Origin: Alicyclobacillus tolerans
GTDB taxonomy: Bacteria; Bacillota; Bacilli; Alicyclobacillales; Alicyclobacillaceae
Reading direction: 5' to 3'
Length of the DNA: 64,000 nt
NCBI RefSeq assembly: GCF_001447355.1
Contig: NZ_JXBW01000010.1
Location: 1 to 64,000, forward strand
The notes under the pieces are model-generated. The model worked only from the letters and a program-made list of their open reading frames with translations. It was not told where the DNA came from and did no database searches. Of this stretch, positions 21,152 through 30,258 are shown piece by piece (the stretch's first letter is position 1; the number at the start of each line of letters is the position of its first letter). Position numbers and translations under genes: made by a program.

Positions 21152-22837
21152 TTATCCTTCGATGCGAATCACTTGACTGACACGGCCAGCTCGCGGGCCG
21201 GCAAAGGACACGGTCAACTCTGTGCCCACTGCCGCCCGGATCAGCCATTCTGCATACCCGCGCTGTTGCGCAGGCGGTGCGTAGCGGCTGCGCACGCCGT
21301 ATCCATCGAGGTGCCCAACCGACTGCGGCGACGCTCCAGCGATCATTTCGTAAGATCCGCTCAACTCCGCGCGAATCCCTTCAAGAAGCAACTGCTTTCC
21401 CTTGTCCGTACTTGACGTCGGCAGAAAACCAGCGTTCGCCGCCTCCGCAACGATCCGATACACACCGTCTTCTACGCACTCGCACGATATGCTTGTGATA
21501 GTCAACTTCGCTGTGGAAAGACCCAGTTTCGTCAAAAACGCGCTGACCTTTTGGCATTCTTCCGGCAATAGGCGCAAAGGCGGATTCTGAATGATAAATT
21601 TTGGATCAAGCCCACCAATTTCTACAGGTCCGAAATCCGGGTGGTCAAATGGTTTCCAGTCGAAGTATCCATCTGCACCAAATTCCCTTGTCACGTATGC
21701 ATACACCTTGCGTTCGTCTTCCAGGATCTCTTCGGGCGACAGTGCGAGCAAGGCGCGCATCCCATGTTGGCCGTAACCGCGAGCCCCAGCCCGGCCATCC
21801 AAGTCCCAAATTTCAATGGTGAAACTAAGAACGCCGAGGTGGTCGTACATCCAGTCGTCAGCCGCACCAGGCATCAGAACCTTCTCGTGCCCCGTCGCGA
21901 ATTTTTCGTAGTTCGATCCGGAGAAATATCCGCTCACCTGTTCCCCAATTTTCGCGACCCGCGTAAACAAAGCGCGATCGACTTCTGAAAGAACCGCATC
22001 ATCACCCGTCGACGGCTGGCGCAAAATGACCCCGCCCGAAGTATGCAGTGCGGCGTAAGCCGAGATGTTAGGATGGCGATGGACGAAATCGGCAAGCGCT
22101 CGCAACTCTGGTTCCGAAAGCGGATACGGCCCAGCTCCGCGCTGCCCAGTTTCACCAGCCCAACGAATCGGGAAGTTGCGGTTAAAATCCATACCATGCC
22201 GCCGTGCCGCCTTCGCCGTCGGCAACGCAGGCAAGGGACCGGTCTTGGCAGCGCGATCGATCCGCCCCTCCGGAAATACATGGTAGTACTTGCCGCCGAA
22301 CTCGCCCGGTCGTCGCGGGCGCATGATGCGCGGATCGATCTCGTCGATCGCGTAGCCGCCGTCTTCGGCAGGTACGCGCATCATGAGCACACGGCCGTCC
22401 CCGTTCACATCGTCTTCCACGAATCCATCCGGGGTCTGCGAATGGGGATAAAGATGTGGACTGGAGCGAAAACGAGCTGGCGTCGTCAAATACAGTTCGG
22501 CCCCGTCCACAGCAATTCGTGGTATGACATACACCGTATGACTGCGAAGCAATTCTGTCGCCTCTGGATGTTGGCCGTATTGTTCAATACACCATTGAAT
22601 CCAGTACATGGCTACGGCGTTACCAGAAACCTCGCCGGCATGAATATTTGCGTCGACGAGCACCGCTGCCTTGTCGTCGGAGTTGCCAAAAGCCGCATCG
22701 GTGAGCGTTACCGCCGCGATATCCCTGCCCTGCCGGCTCTGACCGATGACTTCTACACGCATCAGCTGTGGATTTGCCGCTTCCAGTCGGCGCAATTCAG
22801 CCCAGATCTCGTCATGCGTCCAATATCGTGCCTGCAT
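21152..22837 (-). CDS. M14-family zinc carboxypeptidase
   Basis: 561 residues. The zinc-binding motif HxxE is present in NIHAGEVSGN (about residues 90-99), with the third ligand His in AALHTSGG near residue 265. FNRNFPIRWAGE gives the substrate-binding Asn-Arg pair, and the catalytic Glu is in FTIEIWDLDG. About 200 C-terminal residues form an extra beta-rich domain. No signal peptide is seen, so a cytoplasmic peptidase or amidase is likely, possibly acting on cell-wall peptides or short peptides. The ATG has AGGAGG 8 bases upstream. It is 30 bases downstream of prfC on the same strand and may be read from the same transcript. Confidence 0.85.
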   Translation of the reverse strand: MQARYWTHDEIWAELRRLEAANPQLMRVEVIGQSRQGRDIAAVTLTDAAFGNSDDKAAVLVDANIHAGEVSGNAVAMYWIQWCIEQYGQHPEATELLRSHTVYVIPRIAVDGAELYLTTPARFRSSPHLYPHSQTPDGFVEDDVNGDGRVLMMRVPAEDGGYAIDEIDPRIMRPRRPGEFGGKYYHVFPEGRIDRAAKTGPLPALPTAKAARRHGMDFNRNFPIRWAGETGQRGAGPYPLSEPELRALADFVHRHPNISAYAALHTSGGVILRQPSTGDDAVLSEVDRALFTRVAKIGEQVSGYFSGSNYEKFATGHEKVLMPGAADDWMYDHLGVLSFTIEIWDLDGRAGARGYGQHGMRALLALSPEEILEDERKVYAYVTREFGADGYFDWKPFDHPDFGPVEIGGLDPKFIIQNPPLRLLPEECQKVSAFLTKLGLSTAKLTITSISCECVEDGVYRIVAEAANAGFLPTSSTDKGKQLLLEGIRAELSGSYEMIAGASPQSVGHLDGYGVRSRYAPPAQQRGYAEWLIRAAVGTELTVSFAGPRAGRVSQVIRIEG

Positions 22838-22866
22838 ATCCCCATCCTCCTAACCCTTGACAGGAC

Positions 22867-24477
22867 TTAATGGTCGACGCTCGAGCTAAGCCCGTACGAC
22901 GTCATGTGCAAGGTCAGTCCTGCATTTCGTTCCAGCATCCAGTTGATTGCAAACTCTGTTTGAAACAGCATGACGGCGCGATCGTCCTGGTCCTTGACGA
23001 TGAGACTGGCATACCTGTCAAACTGCAGTTCATCGATGGGCAGTTCGGTCTCCACCCAACGCGCATAGGCATATGGCAAGCGCAAGAGCTCAACGTCCAC
23101 CCCGTACTCGGCGCGCATGCGGTGCTGAAAGACTTCGAATTGCAACTGTCCGACTGCCCCCAGGATCATATCCTCTGTGCGGTTGGCCTGACGAAATACC
23201 TGAATCGCTCCCTCTTCGGAAAGCTGTGCAACGCCCTTGTGAAACTGTTTGTACTTTAGTGCGTTGGGCACGGAAACGCGGGCAAAATGTTCAGGCGAAA
23301 ACAGCGGCAACGGTGGAAAGCGAAACGATCCGCGCTCGCAAAGCGTATCCCCAATGCGAAAATTGCCGGGATCGAAAATGCCGATGATGTCTCCGGCGTA
23401 GGCTTCGTCGACCGTCTCGCGCTCCTGACCAAAAAACTGTTGCGGCTGGCTCAGGGCGATGCGCTTTCCCGTGCGTACATGTTGCACGCTCATGCCGCGC
23501 TCGAAGCGCCCCGAACAAATGCGCACAAACGCCACGCGATCGCGATGTGCGGGATTCATGTTCGCCTGGATTTTGAAGACAAAGCCACTGAACCGTTCGT
23601 CCTCGGGGCGTACGACACCTTGGTCCGTCTCACGCGGCCCTGGCGGCGGCGCGAGTTCGAGAAAAGATCGCAAGAACGACTCGACGCCGAAGTTGGCGAT
23701 CGCGCTGCCGAAATAGACGGGCGTCAGCTTGCCGAGAGCAACCAGGTCGGGATCGAACGGATCGCCGGCGACATCGAGCAACAGCACATCCTCCTGCAGC
23801 CGCTGGTGCAAGGACTCGCCTAAGATGGTGGCAACAGCGGGATCGTCCAAATCCGGCATGGCAATCGAAACCATATCGTCTGTGCGACTCGTAAAGCGCT
23901 CGAAACGCCCTTCATGACGATGATAAATGCCTTGAAAATCTGGCCCCATGCCAATGGGCCAATTCATCGGACAAGAACGTATCCCCAGCACGCGCTCGAT
24001 CTCTTCGAGCAACTCAAGCGGCTCCTTGCCTTGGCGGTCGAGCTTGTTAATAAACGTAAAGATGGGAATGCCCCGCATGCGGCACACCTCAAACAACTTG
24101 ATGGTTTGAGGCTCGACGCCTTTGGCCGCATCAATGAGCATCACGGCGCTATCTGCGGCGGCCAACGTGCGGTAGGTATCCTCACTAAAATCCTCGTGAC
24201 CGGGTGTGTCGAGAATGTTGACCCGGCAACCTAGATAATCGAACTGCAACACGGTAGATGTCACTGAAATACCGCGCTGTTTTTCGATTTCCATCCAGTC
24301 CGACGTCGCGTGCCGGCGTGCCTTTTTACCCTTGACCGCGCCAGCCTCGCGAATGGCACCGCCAAACAACAACAGCTTTTCGGTGAGCGTCGTTTTGCCT
24401 GCATCCGGGTGCGAAATGATAGCAAACGTGCGGCGCGTCATGCAGACGGGCGCACTGTGAACATCTGGTTGTGTCAT
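22867..24477 (-). CDS. prfC: Peptide chain release factor 3
   Basis: 536 residues, the normal length of RF3. This translational GTPase removes RF1 or RF2 from the ribosome after termination. The G motifs are intact: SHPDAGKTTLTEK (G1), QRGISVTST (G2), DTPGHEDFSEDTYR (G3) and NKLDRQGKEPLEL (G4). The RF3-specific middle KKARRHATSDWMEIEK and the C-terminal FQHRMRAEYGVDVEL are as expected. ATG follows AGGAG by 7 bases. Residues 1-12 precede the usual start near TRRTFAIISHP, so a slightly shorter start is possible but has no better ribosome site. Confidence 0.95.
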   Translation of the reverse strand: MTQPDVHSAPVCMTRRTFAIISHPDAGKTTLTEKLLLFGGAIREAGAVKGKKARRHATSDWMEIEKQRGISVTSTVLQFDYLGCRVNILDTPGHEDFSEDTYRTLAAADSAVMLIDAAKGVEPQTIKLFEVCRMRGIPIFTFINKLDRQGKEPLELLEEIERVLGIRSCPMNWPIGMGPDFQGIYHRHEGRFERFTSRTDDMVSIAMPDLDDPAVATILGESLHQRLQEDVLLLDVAGDPFDPDLVALGKLTPVYFGSAIANFGVESFLRSFLELAPPPGPRETDQGVVRPEDERFSGFVFKIQANMNPAHRDRVAFVRICSGRFERGMSVQHVRTGKRIALSQPQQFFGQERETVDEAYAGDIIGIFDPGNFRIGDTLCERGSFRFPPLPLFSPEHFARVSVPNALKYKQFHKGVAQLSEEGAIQVFRQANRTEDMILGAVGQLQFEVFQHRMRAEYGVDVELLRLPYAYARWVETELPIDELQFDRYASLIVKDQDDRAVMLFQTEFAINWMLERNAGLTLHMTSYGLSSSVDH

Positions 24478-24635
24478 ACAGCAACTCCTGTGTGGTTACG
24501 GTTTTGTATCAACGGGCGACGCCGTGTTTTCACGCCTACATTCGCGCTGAAACGTCGTGTGAAATAGCCATGGCCAAACAACACGAGCCATGTACCATGC
24601 ATGATACATACATTGTACAAGAAGGGGGGCGTACG

Positions 24636-24896
24636 ATGGATAGAGAATCGGTCACCCCAAGCAAAAAGCGTGGCAATGGACGAGCGCTGGCGATTGCAGC
24701 ACTCGTCGCAACGGGAATCAATATTGCCGCCACCATGATCAACACATGGGCAACGGTCGTCAACAACATCGTGACAGCGCAAAATACCAAAGCAACGCTG
24801 AAAAACACAAAATCCGGGGGCCGCAACGATCCACCCAAAGCGCCAACAAAGTTGCATTCATCCCGCCGTCGTCAACGAAAACCTAAAACCGGATGA
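24636..24896 (+). CDS. Small membrane protein with basic C-terminal tail
   Basis: An 86-residue protein that I do not recognise. Residues 16-45 (ALAIAALVATGINIAATM and on) form one hydrophobic segment. The C-terminal 30 residues are strongly basic (SSRRRQRKPK). The ATG follows an AAGGGGGG site. It is divergent from prfC, and its last 25 bases overlap the end of the convergent aldo-keto reductase gene. Longer in-frame extension upstream has no ribosome site. Translation is likely from the site and composition, function unknown. Confidence 0.5.
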   Translation: MDRESVTPSKKRGNGRALAIAALVATGINIAATMINTWATVVNNIVTAQNTKATLKNTKSGGRNDPPKAPTKLHSSRRRQRKPKTG

Positions 24897-25852
24897 GGCA
24901 CGTATGGCTCCTCTAAAAACGCAATTTCTTCCTCGGTCAGCTTCACGTCGAGCGCCGCAACAGCGTCTTCCAGATGGTGCATCTTTGTTGCCCCGACGAT
25001 AGGCGACGTGACAACCGGTTTCGCTAGCACCCAAGCAAGTGCGATCTGTGCACGTGGCAACCCACGTCGTTGCGCCACTTCTCTAACGCGCTCGACGATC
25101 CGCTTGTCGGCATTTGCTGTTTGTGCGTACAAGCTCTTGCCAAACTCGTCCGTTTCCGATCGCGCAGTCTTGTCGTCCCAATCTCGCGTCAAGCGTCCAC
25201 GCGCGAGAGGGCTCCACGGGATTACGCCAACCTTCAAGTCTTCACACAGAGGCAACATTTCGCGCTCCTCTTCCCGATACAAAAGGTTGAGGTAATTCTG
25301 CATCGAAACGAACTGGGTCCAGCCGTGTTTCTCGGCCGTATATTGAGCCTTTAAGAACTGCCACGCGTACATCGAAGAAGCGCCGATATAACGAGCCTTA
25401 CCGGCCTTTACGACGTCGTGCAAAGCTTCCATCGTCTCCTCGATAGGCGTCGTGTAATCCCAGCGATGAATTTGATACAAGTCGACGTAATCCGTCCCGA
25501 GCCGACGCAGACTGTGATCGATTTCTGCCAGAATCGCCTTGCGTGACAACCCAGCGCCATTTGGCCCTTGGTGCATACGGCCATGCACCTTCGTCGCAAT
25601 CACAATTTCATCGCGCCTGGCAAAGTCGCGCAAAGCACGACCAACAATCTCTTCGCTGGTCCCATCCGAATACACGTTAGCGGTATCAAAGAAGTTGATA
25701 CCCATCTCAATCGCTCGGCGAATAAACGGTCTGCTTTGCTCTTCGTCGAGCACCCAGCGATGGTTGCCGCGTTCCGGCACGCCATAACTCATGCATCCCA
25801 AACATATGCGCGAAACTTCGAGCCCTGTGTTGCCAAGCTTCCTGTATTCCAC
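24872..25852 (-). CDS. Aldo/keto reductase
   Basis: 326 residues of the NADPH-dependent AKR superfamily. The N-terminal EYRKLGNTGLEVSRICLGCMSYG, the catalytic region FDTANVYSDGTSEEIVGRAL (Asp, Tyr), IATKVHGRM (Lys) and LYQIHRWD (His) form the classical tetrad. GASSMYAWQF and the C-terminal PIVGATKMHHLEDAV are family hallmarks. It would reduce aldehydes or ketones in the cytoplasm. Start is a GTG 10 bases after GGGAGG. An upstream ATG exists in frame but would add 18 atypical residues. It lies just downstream of lepB on the same strand, with 50 bases between them. Confidence 0.88.
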   Translation of the reverse strand: MEYRKLGNTGLEVSRICLGCMSYGVPERGNHRWVLDEEQSRPFIRRAIEMGINFFDTANVYSDGTSEEIVGRALRDFARRDEIVIATKVHGRMHQGPNGAGLSRKAILAEIDHSLRRLGTDYVDLYQIHRWDYTTPIEETMEALHDVVKAGKARYIGASSMYAWQFLKAQYTAEKHGWTQFVSMQNYLNLLYREEEREMLPLCEDLKVGVIPWSPLARGRLTRDWDDKTARSETDEFGKSLYAQTANADKRIVERVREVAQRRGLPRAQIALAWVLAKPVVTSPIVGATKMHHLEDAVAALDVKLTEEEIAFLEEPYVPHPVLGFR

Positions 25853-25902
25853 TACCCATGCGCCTCCCTGATTCCTATAACATAAAAGGGCGCCAAGCGC
25901 CC

Positions 25903-26463
25903 TCATATGTGCTGTGATATGAATCCGATTCTATTGAAGGGGTATAGGACGATATCGGCCTCCCCCACAATGGCCGACCGGCTTACATATTTATGTACCC
26001 ACATCCGGCTGTCGTCAGAAATCGGCCGATTGTCTCCCAACATGAAATAGTGTCCAGGCGGCACTTTGTACGTGCCTGTTTCTGCACCGTTTGATTTGGC
26101 AATGTCCGGATTGGTCTGCTGCAACTTCTTGCCGTTGATGTACACCGCGTTTTCCGTCACCGTGACGGTGTCGCCAGGCAATCCAATCACGCGTTTTACG
26201 AACAGCTCTTTTGGATCATCCGGCCAATGAAACACAACAACTTCCCCACGGTGTATCGGCCGCAGTTCGGTTGCCAGTTTATTGACGACGACGTACGCAA
26301 AGTCGCGCGAACTGGTCGCAGGTATGGTCGGGTACATCGATGCGGACGGGACGCGAGCAGGGCTCACAACCCATTGGCGCAATGCCAATGCCAACGCGAC
26401 GCCCACCGCAATGGGAATCACAATTCCGGTAAACCAGTTTTGCCTCTTCTTCTGCTCCTCCAA
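25903..26463 (-). CDS. lepB: Signal peptidase I
   Basis: 186 residues, usual for Gram-positive type I signal peptidases. One N-terminal membrane segment (residues about 11-28) is followed by the catalytic Ser in VPSASMYPTI and the general-base Lys in LFVKRVIGLPGD. The last box GDNRPISDDSR is intact. It cleaves signal peptides on the outer face of the membrane. The reading begins with a TTG, and the ribosome site is weak. No better in-frame start precedes the membrane segment. A TATAAT-like -10 lies upstream (complement of 26535-26540). Confidence 0.92.
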   Translation of the reverse strand: MEEQKKRQNWFTGIVIPIAVGVALALALRQWVVSPARVPSASMYPTIPATSSRDFAYVVVNKLATELRPIHRGEVVVFHWPDDPKELFVKRVIGLPGDTVTVTENAVYINGKKLQQTNPDIAKSNGAETGTYKVPPGHYFMLGDNRPISDDSRMWVHKYVSRSAIVGEADIVLYPFNRIGFISQHI

Positions 26464-26568
26464 CCTGCTGCCACATCCTCGCTTGTTCTTTCACCGGCAC
26501 GCTGCGGTTATGCAACCATACGGCGGTACATCCAATTATACGATAGATTGTCTGGCTTGACATCCGCA

Positions 26569-27564
26569 TCAATCGACAATCACGCGATACGTATTGCCCC
26601 GGACGAGCAAGATGTCATGGCCAGCGAGCGTAAAATGTGCGCCTCGAGGTGCCAACCACGTCAGCCCTTGCGCGGGTGCCGTCAAGGCATCGTGTGACAT
26701 GATGTACACTTGTCCAGCGTGATCGATGGCAATAGCGGACGGGGCGACGGGATGTTGCAGCGTGACGATGGTGTGCCAACGGCTGCCGTCGTACGATTTC
26801 ACCGCAAGAGCCTGCCCCCGTCCATCCAGGCTGGCACAGTAAAGGGTGTTCCCGCGGCCAGCAACGATGGCGACATCGGTGGCAATTTGCTTCATAAACC
26901 CTGCCCGCCATTGGTACAAGCGATTGGACACAACGCTCAGATACAGGGTAAGCGCAGTCGCGCTGTAATAGGCGCGCCGAATGGCGAGATCGTTAAAACT
27001 TCGCTCGTACATATGCTCGTTGGTGTCAAACTGAAATACCGTGTTTCCGGCATCGCTGGCGTAGATGACAAACACGTCGTTTGTGTATGTGCTAAAGGCA
27101 ATTTGGCGCAGACTCTGCCCCGCCGGCACATTTAGCTGTGCGATCGCGCGGACGCGCTGATTGAGTACGTCGTCTGTATAAAGAACATTGTCCGCAGTCA
27201 CCAAAAAAAGCAGCCTATCGCTAATCCAAGTGACGTGCACGATAGGCGCGTGCACCTGCACGCGATCTATGACAACGCCAGACTGTGCGGCAATTACCTG
27301 CAACTGTCCGCCTGTAGTTAAGATGGCAAGCATGTTCCCTGATGGACTCGCAGTCAATGCTCTCGCATTCGGCAGATCCGCCATCTTGATGGCCGGGCGT
27401 AAAGGCAGGGTTGGGTATGGCGCTGGCTCGCGCACATCGACCGTCTTCCAGATGACTTCTGCTGGACGCGCCAGGGCGGCGGCGCGAACGCCAACGATGG
27501 CTGCCGCCGCGACGCCAAGCGAAACGATGATGGATAAGGCCGTCTTGGATTTTTGTCGGATCAT
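26569..27564 (-). CDS. Secreted or membrane-anchored beta-propeller-like protein
   Basis: 331 residues, not assigned to a named family. An N-terminal hydrophobic segment (residues about 9-32) would act as signal or anchor. The rest shows repeated four-stranded blade-like units of about 40 residues, such as NARALTASPSGNMLAILTT and RLLFLVTADNVLYTDD, similar to a WD40-like or NHL propeller. It starts 4 bases after the end of the NAGPA-domain gene, with GAGGT inside that stop region, so the two are an operon. Both are exported, which suggests a shared role at the cell surface. Confidence 0.6.
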   Translation of the reverse strand: MIRQKSKTALSIIVSLGVAAAAIVGVRAAALARPAEVIWKTVDVREPAPYPTLPLRPAIKMADLPNARALTASPSGNMLAILTTGGQLQVIAAQSGVVIDRVQVHAPIVHVTWISDRLLFLVTADNVLYTDDVLNQRVRAIAQLNVPAGQSLRQIAFSTYTNDVFVIYASDAGNTVFQFDTNEHMYERSFNDLAIRRAYYSATALTLYLSVVSNRLYQWRAGFMKQIATDVAIVAGRGNTLYCASLDGRGQALAVKSYDGSRWHTIVTLQHPVAPSAIAIDHAGQVYIMSHDALTAPAQGLTWLAPRGAHFTLAGHDILLVRGNTYRVIVD

Positions 27565-27568
27565 CGTC

Positions 27569-28465
27569 TTACCTCACGATGAGCGCCGTACCCACACTGC
27601 GCTCTCCCAAAATGTCAGTCGGCTGATTTACAAGTTTGCCATCGAAGACCATGGTCGCGGACGATCCACCGTCGAGATTGGCCGCTGTCACAGCGCCGTA
27701 GGCCAGCATGAGATGTTCCATATCGCCAAGGCTTGCACCGATGTCGTTCGGCCCTGTCAACTCGCGTCCATCGGTGACAATCATGATGACCGTGCCATCT
27801 GCACGTTGGCCAATGGCGGTGCGCGGCGCATATCCCCAGTCACCGGCACCTTGAATCTGTCCGACGCCGTTTTGCACGAGTGTAGGCCCAAACATCAGCG
27901 CTTGCGTCACGTTCATGCTCTTTAGTTGCGCCAAGGTGTACGTGCCAGATATGAGTTTGCCGGCCGCGGTAAAGCCAATCACACTCTCGGGGCGCACAGC
28001 CGACGAAATGATTTTGCCATCGGAAATGACAATGCCCTGCACCTGTCCCCCAGTACCCTGCCAGTTGGTATCTGTAAACGATCCGCCGTTAATCCCCGCG
28101 ACCGCGTGGTGGTCATCGACAAACTGCTCGACTGTCTCACCGACGTCTCCCATATATTTTGTCGCGACGATAGAGATAAGCCGTGGATCCGCAACCGTCA
28201 ACACATACGCGTTGTATGTAGCAAAATGGCGTACATCCAGATGAATACCTTGAGGAACCACCTTCGGTTTGACCACAACGGGCGCAAAGTTGGGCTTGTC
28301 TGGTGGCGGCTCGGCGCGCGGCGGCGACGCCACATCCTGAAGGCGCGTGCGCACGACAGGCGGCTGCTTGACATACGCAAAAATCCAAGAGCAAATAGAG
28401 GCTAAAACCGCTATATATAGGGCCGCAACTGCAATTGACGCTCGCCGAAAATGGCGCACCCACAC
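27569..28465 (-). CDS. NAGPA-domain (phosphodiester glycosidase family) exported protein
   Basis: 298 residues. An N-terminal membrane segment (about residues 10-30) and a Pro-rich linker precede a domain of the phosphodiester glycosidase (NAGPA) family. GINGGSFTDTNWQGTGGQVQ, APRTAIGQRADGTVIMIV and the signature NLDGGSSATMVFDG are characteristic. Bacterial members occur with surface polysaccharide and spore or cell-wall genes and include phosphodiester alpha-glycosidases. GTG start follows AAAGGA. Its 3' end is close to the propeller-like gene (operon). Confidence 0.85.
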   Translation of the reverse strand: MWVRHFRRASIAVAALYIAVLASICSWIFAYVKQPPVVRTRLQDVASPPRAEPPPDKPNFAPVVVKPKVVPQGIHLDVRHFATYNAYVLTVADPRLISIVATKYMGDVGETVEQFVDDHHAVAGINGGSFTDTNWQGTGGQVQGIVISDGKIISSAVRPESVIGFTAAGKLISGTYTLAQLKSMNVTQALMFGPTLVQNGVGQIQGAGDWGYAPRTAIGQRADGTVIMIVTDGRELTGPNDIGASLGDMEHLMLAYGAVTAANLDGGSSATMVFDGKLVNQPTDILGERSVGTALIVR

Positions 28466-28502
28466 CAGTCCTTTATCTCATCCTGCACCTAACATGATCC
28501 AT

Positions 28503-28528
28503 GTCCGAAAGGGGTGCCCCTTTCGGAC
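28503..28528. repeat. Perfect palindrome similar to the one at 11747-11778
   Basis: GTCCGAAAGGGG (28503-28514) and CCCCTTTCGGAC (28517-28528) form a perfect 12-bp stem with a two-base centre. It lies between the 39-residue gene and the NAGPA-domain gene, both on the minus strand. No T run follows. The core TCCGAAA(A)GGGG is shared with 11747-11778, which suggests a repeated hairpin element used at gene ends. Confidence 0.6.
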
Positions 28529-28611
28529 AACTCATTCACCCTTATCTTCGTACAAGATGGGCCTAAGGTCTATTGGAATTTTTGCATTGCGCTTAGCGCA
28601 AACGCCGCCCA

Positions 28612-28731
28612 TCACTTTTTGCCTTTTCCCGACTGCGAACGCTGCTTTTCACCTTGCACACGCTCGACATGTTCTTCAATCGGCAGCGTCTTGTTTGCAT
28701 CGTTGTGCACAGGCTTTGGCTGTTTGCCCAT
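28612..28731 (-). CDS. 39-residue hydrophilic protein
   Basis: A very short gene, found by reading the strand directly. MGKQPKPVHNDANKTLPIEE is followed by a Lys- and Gln-rich tail ending GKGKK. It has no hydrophobic segment. An excellent GGGAGGG site lies 6-8 bases before the ATG, and the codon pattern is like that of its neighbours. Composition (Gln, Asn, Lys, Glu) resembles minor small acid-soluble spore proteins of Bacillales, but I see no family signature, so the function is left open. Confidence 0.6.
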   Translation of the reverse strand: MGKQPKPVHNDANKTLPIEEHVERVQGEKQRSQSGKGKK

Positions 28732-28862
28732 GGCTCATCCCTCCCACACGTAGTATCGGAGAATCCCAACAAAAGTATTTGTCTTCTTGTGCATTTGGCG
28801 TGCATGACGGCGCAATAGGCTGTATAATCAGAAATTACGGATTGGACTAGGAGGTTTCTACA

Positions 28863-30236
28863 ATGTCTTTCAAACCATCACCGCATCATGAATCACAGGC
28901 CAAAACAAGCAACGACGTGCATCACGAACTAAAACGCACGCTGTCCGTGTGGGATCTCATCATCTATGGCATGATTTTTATGGTACCCATCGCCCCTATG
29001 GCCATTTATGGACAAGTCGTCCAAACGGCAAATGGCATGGTCGTACTCACCTACTTCATTGGACTTGTCGGCATGATTTTTACCGCATTCAGCTATGCGC
29101 GAATGTCCGAGGCGTTTCCTGTCGGCGGATCTGCCTACGCCTATGTTCAGCGCGGCTGGAACCCCATGGTCGGTTTTATGGCAGGGTGGATGATCCTGCT
29201 CGACTACATCCTCGTTCCTGCCTTGCTCTACCTTGTAGCCGCATCATGGCTGACGCAGCTTGTCCCGAGCATTCCGACGACGGTATGGATCGTCGCGTTT
29301 GTCCTTTTCAACACCGCAGTCAACTTCTTTGGTGTGCAAATGACAAACCGCGCCAACTGGATCATGCTCGTCATTGAACTGGCCACCTTCGTCCTGTTTT
29401 GTGGCGCCGCACTGGTGTATGTAGCCGGGCACAAAGATGGTACTTCATTCACCATGGCACCCGTTTTTCAAAAACAAGGTTTCAGCCTGAGCATGGTCGG
29501 CGCCGCGACATCCATCGCCGTGCTCAGTTTTCTTGGCTTCGACGGAATCAGTACGCTTTCTGAGGAGACAAAAGGCGGACGCAAGACTGTGGGGCGTGCC
29601 ACCATTTGGGCGCTGATTTTCGTCGCCGTTCTGTTCATGATCCTGACATATCTTGCGGCTGTCGCGTATCCAGATTTTCGCCATTTTCCAAATGCCAACG
29701 TCGCGTTTTACTTTATCGCCGAACGCGTGGGCGGTACCTGGTTAAAAATGTTGTGTTTGGTTGTCACCGTGCTTGCCTCCGGTATTGCCAACGCCCTCGC
29801 CGCACAAGCCGCCATTTCGCGCTTGTTGTTCAGCATGGGGCGCGATCGCGTGCTACCGCCGGTGCTCGCGAAGATCCATCACAAGTTCCGGACGCCTTAC
29901 GTGTCGATTCTGCTCGTCGCCGTGGTTTCGCTCATCGTCAGTTCGCTGTCATCCATCGATGCGCTCAGCTCGCTGGTCAATTTCGGCGCCCTCACGACAT
30001 TCATGGCCCTGAACATCAGCGTCATCATTCACTTCTTCTTCCGCAAGCGCTCAGGTCGGTGGTTTAGCCACCTTGTCATGCCGCTACTTGGCTTCGCGGT
30101 CATTTTGTACGTGTGGATCAACTTCTCGCATACGACGTTCTACTTTGGCATCAGCTGGTTCGTGATTGGGCTGATCGTCTTGGCCATCACGACGCGCGGC
30201 TTTCGCAAATCGCCAAAAGTGCTGGACATTGAGTGA
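28863..30236 (+). CDS. APC-family amino acid/amine permease
   Basis: 457 residues with twelve predicted membrane segments and the APC N-terminal pattern SVWDLIIYGMIFMVPIAPMAIYG. GGSAYAYVQRGWNPMVGFMAGW in TM2-TM3 and FLGFDGISTLSEETKGG after TM6 are typical of the family. It would import an amino acid or small amine by proton or sodium symport. ATG follows AGGAGG by 8 bases. The acetamidase/formamidase gene begins 22 bases after its stop with its own strong ribosome site, so the two form an operon. The substrate may therefore be an amide or related nitrogen source (inference). Confidence 0.88.
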   Translation: MSFKPSPHHESQAKTSNDVHHELKRTLSVWDLIIYGMIFMVPIAPMAIYGQVVQTANGMVVLTYFIGLVGMIFTAFSYARMSEAFPVGGSAYAYVQRGWNPMVGFMAGWMILLDYILVPALLYLVAASWLTQLVPSIPTTVWIVAFVLFNTAVNFFGVQMTNRANWIMLVIELATFVLFCGAALVYVAGHKDGTSFTMAPVFQKQGFSLSMVGAATSIAVLSFLGFDGISTLSEETKGGRKTVGRATIWALIFVAVLFMILTYLAAVAYPDFRHFPNANVAFYFIAERVGGTWLKMLCLVVTVLASGIANALAAQAAISRLLFSMGRDRVLPPVLAKIHHKFRTPYVSILLVAVVSLIVSSLSSIDALSSLVNFGALTTFMALNISVIIHFFFRKRSGRWFSHLVMPLLGFAVILYVWINFSHTTFYFGISWFVIGLIVLAITTRGFRKSPKVLDIE

Positions 30237-30258
30237 TACCAACTAGGAGGTCTGTCCT

